A DNA stretch of 64,000 nt from Ciborinia camelliae (taxonomy: Eukaryota; Ascomycota; Leotiomycetes; Helotiales; Sclerotiniaceae): the NCBI GenBank assembly GCA_025890175.1, contig JANPYM010000014.1:877052-941051 (forward strand), read 5' to 3'. The notes under the pieces are model-generated. The model had not been told where the DNA came from, made no database searches, and saw only the letters and a list, made by a program, of their open reading frames with translations. A program made the translations under genes and the position numbers. Below, in pieces: positions 11,422 to 21,262 of this stretch. Within the stretch, counting starts at the first letter, position 1, and every line of letters begins with the position of its first letter.

Positions 11422-13153
11422 ATGTATCTCTCTTTTTCAGTACTACTTCTAGTAACGCGTGTCTTCGCTTCTCCTGCTTTTCGCAAAAGAGTTGTCACCT
11501 CTCTTAACCAAGCTGCTTTTGAGCAAGCTCAACAACGGGATGATACTGCAACGAGGGCTTTCTCGTCAGTTCCTATCACAGTATGGTATTTGTTAATCCA
11601 GTTTTAATATACATTGATGCTGATAAAATTTAGACTTCATCTGGGCAGTGCCTCTTCGTAGATGAATTGTCCGGTGATTTCAGGGCAAACCTGACCCCTA
11701 TTCAGGTGGCTGCCTGTAATGGTAGTACGGGGCAGCTTTGGGATGTTCTCACTAGTGGGAAGCACAACAATGTGGCAGGTAGTATGTTGGTTGTCAATAC
11801 GTTGGTGAGCAAAATCTGGCCATCTATTCATCTATTTCACAGACTCACAACTTCAGACCCAAGCTTGCTTGAATTTTGATCCTCGCCGTGCGGCGGGTAA
11901 TACCGTAATCATGTTTTCATGCGGTGGCCGAGCTGATGGAGGTATTTATCATTGCCCTTAATTAAGGTGCTATTGCTAACTTACATAAGATGGGCTTGTC
12001 ACAAACTCCCAGCTGTTCCCATTCAACGGAGCTTCCGGCCCGCTCGTTCTTTCGCCCGAAAACGCCCCAGGTACTTGTTTATCTGTTACATCCGGCAATG
12101 TTCTCGATCAAGCGCCTTGTGATGGGACCGATTCTAGCCAGACATTTACATTCGGTGCTTCAAGCGTTTCTGCCAATCCAGTGGTCTCCAGTTCTGTCCC
12201 ATCGGCTACTTCAGATATAGTAGATTTTCCATCATCAACAACCCTAGTATCTCCAACAGTCGCTTCTTCATCGATTTCCCCCGCTTCTCCGTCTTCAGTA
12301 GCTGTCACCGCAGCTTCATCCGCCATCCCAACAGGCGATCCAACTGCCACTATTCCCGTATCCCGCGCTGGAGGCGTACTCGATCCTTCAGCGGCAGCAG
12401 AAGCCAATCCTTTAGACAACACTGCTGTAAAAGCTTTCTCCTTTGTCGCATTAAAAGATGCATCTGGCCAATGCCTATTCCTTGATCCTACTGCGGGTGA
12501 CTTTAGACAAAATTTGATCCCAATCACCTTACAAGCATGTGATGGAAGCGAAAACCAAGCTTGGGATATTGTTACCAGCGGGAAGCATAACAACGTAGCC
12601 GACTCGGTACTTGTGGTTAGCAGCTTGGTGAGTTTTTCTTTCTATGATGTCAAGAGTATGACTCCGATCAGGAATATGGTAGGGAAGCATGTGAATTGGA
12701 TTAAGGTAGTAGTAGTAGAATACAGCTTTGCTGTATTCTACTACTAGTACCGCTGCCGCGTACGCTACATAATAACCGTCTCCACCAACGTATGATAAAA
12801 ATTCTCGAAAAATGCTAATAATTATGCAGACGCATGGGTGTCTTAACTTTGACCCGAGAAGAGCTGCTGGTGACACAGTCATTATGTTCTCCTGTGGAGG
12901 AAGAGCCGATGGCGGTATGTATTTTTGCCATTTTTTTTTCTTACTAAAATAGCATGCACTGACACTTTTAATAGATGGCCTGGTAACAAACTCACAACTT
13001 TTTCCTTTCAGCGAAGGTCAAACGAGCATTTTACTTGCCCCTGAAAATGGGAATAATGCAACTTGTCTTGCAGCGAATTCTTCTGGGAAATTGGATTCTA
13101 CTACCTGCAGTGGTGATGTGGCTAGTCAATCTTTCACGATTGTGACAGCGTAG
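11422..13153 (+). CDS. secreted protein with two ricin-type beta-trefoil domains
   Basis: Six exons: 11422-11580, 11634-11804, 11857-11941, 11990-12627, 12830-12914, 12975-13153; 438 residues. A signal peptide (MYLSFSVLLLVTRVFA) comes first. Two homologous domains follow, each with C-L-F-x-D near the start, a QLWD or QAWD (QxW-type) motif before TSGKHNN, then C-LNFDPRRAAG, FSCGGRADG and GLVTNSQLFPF. They are separated by a Ser/Thr/Pro/Val-rich linker, probably O-glycosylated. The fold normally binds carbohydrate; whether these copies do is unknown, and I see no catalytic domain. The second and third introns of domain 1 have exact counterparts in domain 2, and the exon between them is 85 nt in both, so the gene arose by internal duplication that included introns. 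The fourth intron is much longer (202 bp) than the rest. Confidence 0.88.
12705..12751. repeat. intronic inverted repeat (22-bp arms, 3-bp loop)
   Basis: Arms 12705-12726 and 12730-12751 are complementary with one mismatch, around a TTT loop. The hairpin lies in the 202-bp intron 12628-12829 of the ricin-fold gene. The matching intron of domain 1 (11805-11856) is only 52 bp and has none, so this looks like an insertion after the duplication. Confidence 0.9.
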
Positions 13154-13608
13154 AGAGTATGGTTCTTGGAATATGTTTGCGCAGCCTTCATACACATACA
13201 AACTATTTTCTTTTTGGCAAAATCTAATAAATTGGTCACACGCATGGGATGAAAAACTTGTTAAAATCCATGTAAATGCATATGCGTGAAATTCTTTGTA
13301 GAATTGAATGCACCTTACATCCTCGTATTGTTTGAATGATACTACGATCTGCACAAGTGTGCCTCGTTCATAGGCCGGCAGCTACAGAATAATACTTTTA
13401 CCTCAGCTTACATCTTCGTATTGTTTGAATCATACTACAATTTGCACAAGTGTACCTCGTTTATAGGCCGGCGGCTACAGAGTAGTACTCTTACCTCAGC
13501 TTACAGCACACAAACCGGATAAATGAAAGCTCTTCTTAATATTCGCCCTTTCGCACTCATATTTTGAACATTTCCATGCAGCTCAATTGTTCAACCTGAC
13601 AAACAAAG
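13154..13608. other. intergenic region with tandem duplication
   Basis: Short spacer between two genes on the same strand, dominated by a 93-bp tandem repeat. No gene is seen. Confidence 0.6.
13314..13499. repeat. 93-bp direct tandem repeat, two copies
   Basis: Copies 13314-13406 and 13407-13499 align without gaps and differ at a dozen or so positions; the first bases of a third copy follow. Each unit contains a GGCCGGC core. It lies between the ricin-fold stop codon and the next start codon. Confidence 0.9.
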
Positions 13609-16342
13609 ATGTCTGATCACGATACGGCTTCTCAAGTTGGTTCATTGAATCTGAATTCTGATGAGCATAGTGAACTACTCAAGTTACTTCGCGGAATCAA
13701 CGAAAAGCTTTCACGAGATCGTGATGGGCAATCAGCTTTGCCCATCCCGCAACAAGATGAACAAAACACTAAACCACCTAGGCTTTGGCGATGGTACGAA
13801 AACACATATGCTGCACCTAATGACTTGGAATATTATGAGTTTCCTTCATCGAGGCCCGACTCGCCAGAATTTGGGAATGAGGCTTCACCAGTCGATCGGA
13901 AAGAATCTCTCAAAAACGATGTTGAATCTTACAATTGTCTGGAACGTTGCTGGTTAAGCGTGAAGACTTGCTCTTGGAGTCATCAATACTCGGCTACTCC
14001 ATCCCTCGATAAAGATACCCAAGTATCACGTGCAAATAGCTTGATAAAGTCTCTCGGCACTGCTCTACACATCCCTGCTGATGGCCGCATACACCTTCTA
14101 TTCACTATTCTAGGGATAGGAGAGTGGGAACACGAGAGTGTAACCAATGAGACAGTCTCACAACGCCTCCAAGCTATGGCACTTTTCAAAAGTAATTTAA
14201 ACAGACGACTGACCGAATTTTCCATTTACGATTATGACCCGTGGTCATCGAAGGATGTTGCATATGATATCTCCGGAGCGTTATCAGGTGGCCATTTGAT
14301 TAATCCCAAAGTCCCCTTTGGGCAACAGGACATAGTGTTGAGTCAGGATATCAAATACGTCACACACCCGTGGGTAAATTTTCGATAGATTTATATAGCC
14401 ACCTGCAGTGCTAACAAACTCAGTAATTACTCTCTGTCGAGTTTTAATGCTGCTTTAAGGCCGCAAAATTTTGATATTATGGTGTCAACAACAGCGCCTT
14501 GGCGACGCTTTATGTCAGTAACACCTCTATGGTTCCATATTCCAAGCTTAATGATGTTTGTAAAAGTTAACTTGTAATAAGCAGATCTTTAAAAGGATTA
14601 GAGTATTCTGGACAATGGGTTCACGGTAATAGACACAAATACACTGGAAGCCCCGCTTTCGAAACCGGGAAGGTAATCGAGGGTGGACTTCTCTCGGGGC
14701 TCGGAGATTACGTTCAAGGACACCTAAAAAATCAACTTCAATCACCTTCTCCTCATCTACATCATCCTGAATCTTGGTATAACATTACCTTTTATGAGTT
14801 GGTCTGTGATTCTGACGTGCCGTCTGATGTCACGTCTCAATGGAAAACCGGGAAATTCTTCAATCATGGAACGGACACCCAGTCTGCTCATAAATACCTG
14901 AGATATTCTACAGTTACTGTATGGGTGATTCTATCTTCTCAATATTGGTCAAGATTTGTGAGTGCTGATTTGGATTTAGGTTGCAACTTTTACGAAAAAT
15001 GAAGGGGGAATAACCTCGCACCATTTCAAGCCATGTTACACAATTCTTTTTCTAGCCCCAAAATCATTCGATATTCCATCGTGGATGCTTCTAAATAATA
15101 CAGTAATTCAAGCAGAACTGTATTGCATTATATCGATGCTTTATCATGTCATAAAGAAGTGGTCTGATTTAAATGAGCCTTTCAACGAACTCTTGAAAGA
15201 AGATTTTTTGAATATAGAGCAATATTCTAAGTTACTCTTTGATGATGAGAACTTTACTCGTTCTCGAAAATATTTTTGGGCTATTGGCTGCCTCACAGAA
15301 TTTGATAATGTCTTATCGGACAATATCAAATATTGGGACCAATATTATAAGAACATAATACAACAACTACTGGATGAGAAAGATATAGCACATCTCTTGG
15401 ATGCTGCGTGTCCATGTCCACCAGACAAATGGGAGACATCTAGAGGCGAGGAAATGTTAAAAGATGTCAAGAGAAGTATCGAAAAAGTACAGACATATAT
15501 AAATAGTCTGAAGGAACAACAAAGCGAGTTCAAAAGAAAGTTGGAGAGCGTGAAAGCTTTGCGAGATGGGGTAGGTGCCTATTCATTTAAAATGACTTAG
15601 AGCAGTCTTCGAATGGTCTATGCTATGTACAATTCTAACGGATGATATAGCTGTTCAATGCCAGTGCGCTCGTGGAGAGTAGAGCTTCGACAAGGCTAGG
15701 AGAAAACGTCAAACTATTGACATATGTCAGTATATTTTACTTGCCTCTTGCTTTCTGCGCGGTAAGCCAGTCTTCAAAATACATTCCCTCCACTCCTCTC
15801 ATGCATCACAGGCTCTTTGGGCTATCCCGAATATTCAAGAAAACTCCACCAGAATACCATTTGTCGTCGCAACATGCATCGTAGGAGCCATAACTTACGC
15901 CATCGTCTTCAACATGAGCTTTATATCAAATAAGCTCAGTGCCCACTATAATCCCAAGCGACAAAAGCTAGTCGAGGAAATGAACAAGGACAGTAGTAAA
16001 TGGTGGCAAGAAACGGGGCAGCGATTCGAAGAATTCAAACCGACTATCGAGAGCAAGATTCCCACGGAATGGTGGATACCTATATATTTGATTCGGAAAG
16101 TCTTTGTACGAGATTCTGCGACAGAAAAGACGAATCAAGCAGTTGGAAGTGATACCTCTGCATCTTCCCAGCACGATGTGGAAAATAGCTCTTCTGCGTC
16201 TTCCCAGCACGATGTGGAAAATAACTCTTCTGCATCTTCCCAGCCTGCTCCACCTCTCAACGATAACGAAAGTTCCAAATTCAAGAAGATGTTTGCAAGG
16301 TTTCGGAGGGATAGGAAAAGGAATGAAGATACCTCAGTTTGA
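13609..16342 (+). CDS. CorA-like two-helix membrane protein
   Basis: Six exons restored by hand: 13609-14369, 14424-14513, 14585-14918, 14980-15570, 15651-15761, 15812-16342; total 805 residues with all phases consistent. The first donor must be GTGGGT at 14370, since GTAAAT four bases on gives an immediate stop. A long soluble N-terminal part ends in a coiled-coil helix (RSIEKVQTYINSL...SVKALRDG), then the CorA-type junction LFNASALVESRAS, a first membrane helix (about 614-629, LLTYVSIFYLPLAFCA) and a second (about 646-662). True CorA magnesium channels carry a G-M-N signature after helix 1; here the position reads ALWAIPN, so metal transport is doubtful. The C-terminus is polar and contains a short internal repeat. 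Fungi carry many such CorA-like proteins of unknown role. Confidence 0.8.
16160..16244 (+). repeat. 36-bp coding minisatellite in CorA-like gene
   Basis: Two full 36-bp units (16160-16195, 16196-16231) and part of a third encode repeated SASSQHDVEN-S/N-S in the cytosolic tail. Confidence 0.9.
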
Positions 16343-16539
16343 TTGCAATTTTAACTAGCTTTTGAATATACTAACGGTCATATCAAAAGAAATGCTTCAA
16401 GGGGGTGCTTGAAACTACAATATACCAAAGAATTTCGATGTGATCGTTATTTCACACTCATGACAAATGTAATCATAAATGATCAAGGCTCATATGCAGT
16501 TTATTAACGCTTCTCGAATAAGCCGAATAAGTCTAACAA

Positions 16540-18260
16540 TTAATCATCTATAACATCACCATCAACATGAATGCCAAGCTTAAATCCTCCCACACATCCT
16601 CTCTGAAACAATCCCTCATTATCATATTTCCCGCTAACACCCCTCAGAAACTTTAAATTCTCATCCCCATATCCTTCAAATGGCCTCTGCCACTCTGCAC
16701 AGTAATTTAAATATTTCCATTCATGACCTGTTCCATTCTTCTTTGCAATCCCTTCAATCTCCTCAATAGCGCCACGTGTTGTTTTCTTAACCAATTCATC
16801 ATCTCGGTCATTTGGCCAGTTCACCGTAAAACTCACAATCACGAGAGGCTCATCCACATCATGTAATCCCAGCGGATTCGCATCGCCCCTGCGTATCCAT
16901 TCCGGCAAAAGCGGTTGTAGGACCAGCGTCCAAACCAACCCCTTCACACCCCGAAGCGAAGAAATAGCATCCCGATAAACAGCATGCGTCGCCGCAAGCG
17001 TAGCGGCATCGTTCCTGGTGGTTGTAGTAGCCAACACCTGGCGTTTCCCGGGAGGATTAAGAGCATTCATTTCATCGGTAGCACTGGTTAACGTGCGAAC
17101 TTTACACGTGCTCCAAAAGCGCCAGATCGAGGAAAATGCCGATTTACTCCAGTACTCGGGCCATTTCTTCTCCGAAGGTGTCGTGTAGACGAGGTTTACC
17201 GAGATGGCTTGGAGACCGAGAGGTTGAATGTATGTAAAACATGCTAGGGGACCAGCAGCATGAGTATCCCAATCAACTCGATTTACAACCTCGTGGAAGG
17301 CGGAGAGAACTTTGGTGCTTTGGGAACTGGGCATATAGAGGAATCCGCTCCATATTTGAGCGGAAGGGAAAGTTCGAGCTTTGAATCGCGTGACAATGCC
17401 GAAATTGTTTGAGCCACCTTTAAGAGCACGCCAGAGATCGGGATTTTCTGTAGCAGAAGCTGTAGTAATTGATCCCGAGGCAAGAACAATATCATAGCTA
17501 ATGATGTTGGAGCACACTAAGCCGAACTGGGGACAAAAGAATGAAAGGCCACCTATTTTATCATTGTATTAGCCTCAGTGTAAGGAAATAGTCTGAATAT
17601 CTATAGCATTAATATTCATATCATCGTAAGTGTTGCTATGGAAAGAACGAAGATACATGTAAACTTGAAGCTCACCTCCCAAAGTCAACCCTCCAACCCC
17701 AACAGCGGAGTTCCTGCCTCCGACAACAGCAAGACCTCTTGCATCCAGGACTTTCGAAACATCCATCCATCTGCATCCAGTTCCAATAATAACACTTGAT
17801 TCATCGCGATCCTCTGAAGGTATCACTTCATTGAAAGACCTCAGGTCAATCAAGACACCTCCCTTGATTGTTGCAGCATTAGGAACACAAGAGTGTCCGC
17901 CACTTCGGATGGCGAATAAATGTTCAGCGTCTACCTCTCCAGACACAGATGCTTTGGCAGTTTCGTCGTGCTCATATTTGAGAATTTTAACAGCAGTAGA
18001 GAGTTCCTGATCATTGCGAGGCCGAACCACACATGCTGGGATTACCTCACACTCTTGTTTGGCCCAGTAAGAATCCGTTGACTGGCTGAAAGTTGCAGTA
18101 TCTTGTGGGAAAATAACGCTGTTAGGTAGTGCCTCGAAGAGCTTTTTGCTGATCGATGTAGGCTCTGGTAAGTCTGGTGGTGCAAGGCTTTTGGGTGAGC
18201 TCCGGAGATGGTGATTACAAAAAAAGTTACAGCAGATGCAAAGAGTACCTGAAAGGCCAT
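16540..18260 (-). pseudogene. secreted berberine-bridge-like FAD oxidoreductase with apparent frameshift
   Basis: Exon 1 is 18260-17676 and exon 2 is 17552-16540, with a 123-bp intron (GTGAGC...AAATAG). It starts with a good signal peptide (MAFQVLFASAVTFFVITISGA) in one frame, but the mature protein lies in another frame (SLAPPDLPEPTSISKKLFE onward). The summed exons are 1598 nt, one short of a multiple of three; one extra base in the A4 run at 18192-18189 would join them. FAD_binding_4 signs are clear: IRSGGHSC, then GGRNSAVGVGGLTLGGG across the intron and GGSNNFGIVTRF. A BBE-type end (YLNYC...GYGDENLKFLRGVSGKYD) follows. Such enzymes oxidise alcohols, sugars or alkaloid-like substrates with covalently held FAD. 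Sequencing error, true inactivation or an unusual 5' splice are all possible; typed as pseudogene only because of the break. Confidence 0.7.
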
Positions 18261-19939
18261 GCTTATGGATTGTGATTGTCGTTTCTTCAGAAATTCGAGA
18301 AACAGCTGCTTTGCACCTACGTTACTGTATTTCCTACAAGTGGTGGAGCCAGGAGTGTGGTCGGAGGTGCGACAGCCATCAGCAAGTAAGATTGGTGAGG
18401 CAACGGTGACCCTTGCCACATTACTACTGCATTTTATAACATGCTATGGCGGCTCATCAAACTAGGAATTTTCTGCAGTTTGAAGAAACAACGTCGGAAG
18501 TGAGACACATCATACAATAAAGTGGCACAGCAAGCGCTTACAGCCAAGCCATGAAGCTTCCTCCGCATTTCATTGGCGAGGCTCCAGCTAGGCTCCCGGA
18601 TAAATGTGGAGAATCGATGATTTTATTGTAGAATTACTCCATATTGATTTTTTCTTTCGACCTAATGTATTGTAGCAAATCCTATCAACATGCATTACCA
18701 AATCAACCTCAAAATCTCACCGAGTACCAGTGCAGATTTACAATCCCAATCATTCATTCATTCATGCCCTGTCTGCTCGATCTAATTCATATTCCAGTTT
18801 ATTTTAAGAATATAACTAACCAACCATGATTCCCAACTCCCTCGGATATCGTCCCTGCATGTATTGTAATCCTTGCCTGTTTGTCTTGCCGCTTATCTTT
18901 TATGGTTGTCAAAAAATGGCGAAACACAAAGACAAATAACACGGATGATGGGGGATTATATGGATGGGAATAATCTCAATGGCAGCGGTGGTCGCAGTAT
19001 ATAGTGGAGTTTTACGTAGCGATAAGGTATTAAAGGCAGTTAGAGGCGCAGAGGGAGATGTGGGTAGATTTCCAAATACTCTTTTGATAAAAATGTAATC
19101 ATATAATTCTCCTCACTGAAAGCAAGGTCTTCGAATCTCCCTTCTACTCCCTTCTTTATGCCACTCTGGATGTGTTCTACACCATTGATTTAAGGGACAT
19201 TTCATTGATCAATAGGGTCATGCCATAGAGTGCTAGAGAGTTGACATTCAAAAATCTTCTTTCTCGCCTAAGAGATTTTGTACCACAGGTCGAATGACTG
19301 CTCCAAGACTCTAGTGGTAGAGTGTTCTAATTTGAACATTATACAGCCGTGTTATGGTTGCAGTTACTTGCTGACAATTTGTTTTGTCCACTGCATAGAG
19401 TTCAATCCGCTCACTTGACCACGATAGTTGTGTTACGAGCGGGGTAATATTTGCCTGGCCCCAATACCATCAATTTACCCACAGCTACCTACCATTTGGA
19501 GATCAAAATCACAGTAAAATCACTCAAATGCTCCCTAAATAATGTTCAAGAGAAAGGTGACAATCATAAATCCATATTGCAGTCACCGGATCGTCCAAAA
19601 TGCGATCATGCTATAATATAGGCAAAATACTAATACAAATCCAACCGATCAAATAATCAAAACAAACTACTCATTTCTTTTCTCCGCGAAAAAATCCAAA
19701 TATAAAGTTCACTAGAACCCAACAAAAAGTTCCTAGTTCCAAACAAACAATGCATATATATCACTTCCTGCGTTTCAAAATGCCAAATAGCTCCGGATAT
19801 TTCCATTCATTTTACCAGACCATCATTGACAGGTCGTTCTTCCAAGGAAAAAGGTGTGCAGATCCATATGCGTCTGCCAACAATCGTCTAATTGACATGT
19901 TCCGTCGAGAAAATTACAATCTTAATGATAGAAGATAAT
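18261..19939. other. intergenic region between FAD oxidoreductase and chitinase genes
   Basis: Promoter side of the FAD oxidoreductase gene and 3' side of the chitinase gene. I see no coding frame, RNA gene or repeat worth naming. Confidence 0.5.
18432..18438 (-). promoter_or_regulatory. possible TATA box of FAD oxidoreductase gene
   Basis: TATAAAA on the minus strand about 170 bases before the ATG at 18260. Position and sequence fit a core promoter; no other evidence. Confidence 0.4.
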
Positions 19940-21262
19940 TTACTCGCAGTCAGACCACCAGTTATCGTACTTAACACACTGGAATCCAGATGCACACTCA
20001 GTTGGTCCAGTGTATCCTTCACCACCACATTGGCTCCATTGTGAAACGGTTTCGGTAGAGGAAGTGGGAGCAGCTGTTGCGGCGGCGGATGTAACACTAA
20101 TTGTGGAGGAAGATGCGGCGGTGGCTGTAGCGACTGCCTTGGAGGAGGTAGTGGTAGATTTGACCTTGGTGGTAAGGGTTGTTCCGACAGCAGTTCCTGA
20201 AGGCTTGTAATAGGTAACAGAGGCTTTTGAGGTAGTCGCAGCGGCGGAAGACGTTGTTGGGGCAGATGTTCCTCCAAGTGCCTTGTTAATGTTGGCAAGG
20301 TAACCAGAGTTTCCGATCAAGGTGACCATATCCCAGGCCATAACACCACCGAAGCTCTTGAAAGTCTTGGAGTATGTGATGACATCAGTAAGAGTGGCTT
20401 GGTCAATGTATCCGCGACTGGCTGCGCTGGAACTACCTGGAACACCAACGAAAACCTTAACGTTCTTATTCTTGGAGGTGGTAGAAGCCCATGTGTCCCA
20501 GGTGGCCATGTTGAAGGCGTTTTGCGTAGTGCTGCCCTTGACAAAACTTTCAAGTCCACAGTCGTTGTTGTAAAATTGAACGAAGACGGCATCGAAGGCG
20601 ACGGCACCTTGGAGGAAGGACTTATCAGATTCATCGGGGTAAACGCATTGTGGGGCGGCAGTCAAGTAGAATTTCTTGCTGGTCTCAGCATCTGAGAGGG
20701 TACGTAGCTCTTGAGCGAAGACTTCCAAGTTGGTGAGACCTTGCTTTTCGATATCAAAATCGAACCCATCGACGACGGCATCACCGAACGGTCGAGTTGT
20801 CGAGGATGAGGTCTTGGGACCAAAGGCGGCCCAAACATTTTTGGCAGCAGTGGTGGCGGCATCAGATGTTGCCAATTCGTTGTCCGTGTAAGTGGCTCCT
20901 CCAATGGAGAGGAGAATAGTTTTACCCAATCCTTGGCAAGTTATGATATCTTTCCCGACTTGAGTGGGATCAGCGTTTCCGACATTGACTTCCAATTTGT
21001 TGAGGGAGACCAAGAATGAAACAGGAATGATGTTAAAATCAGAATCTATCATGATTTGTTAGCACCTGTCTTCATATCTCTTCACCAATACAAACAATAG
21101 AAATGGCTTACTTGAGCAGTATGACGCGAGGGTTCCCTGGTCCGGGCCTTGGCCCCAGTAGATAGCAACGTTAGAGGAAGAAGTGGCACTGAAACCAGCA
21201 AAGGCAGATGGAAAGGATGCAAGCATGCTTGCGAACCCGATGAGACTTTTTGTTGAGTACAT
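19940..21262 (-). CDS. GH18 class III endochitinase with C-terminal CBM1
   Basis: Exon 1 is 21262-21112 and exon 2 is 21045-19940, with a 66-bp intron (GTAAGC...branch GCTAAC...GATAG); 418 residues. A signal peptide precedes the mature start near GFSATSSSNVAIYWGQ, the YWGQ strand typical of class III chitinases. LLSIGGAT is the second family signature, and the catalytic motif DGFDFDIE places the acid/base glutamate at about residue 150 (D143, D146, D148, E150). A Ser/Thr/Ala-rich linker leads to a carbohydrate-binding module family 1 at the very end (WSQCGGEGYTGPTECASGFQC). It should hydrolyse chitin outside the cell or in the wall; CBM1 binds crystalline cellulose or chitin. All catalytic residues are present. 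I choose the ATG at 21262 over 21292 because it gives the standard signal peptide. Confidence 0.95.

Noticed and set aside
12181..12747. Ser/Thr-rich frame read as a separate gene
   Set aside because: It is the middle of exon 4 of the ricin-fold gene and then runs into an intron.
19888..20904. Several open frames overlapping the chitinase (Pro/Leu-rich and Val/Ala-rich)
   Set aside because: They mirror the Ser/Thr/Ala linker and catalytic domain of the real gene in other frames.
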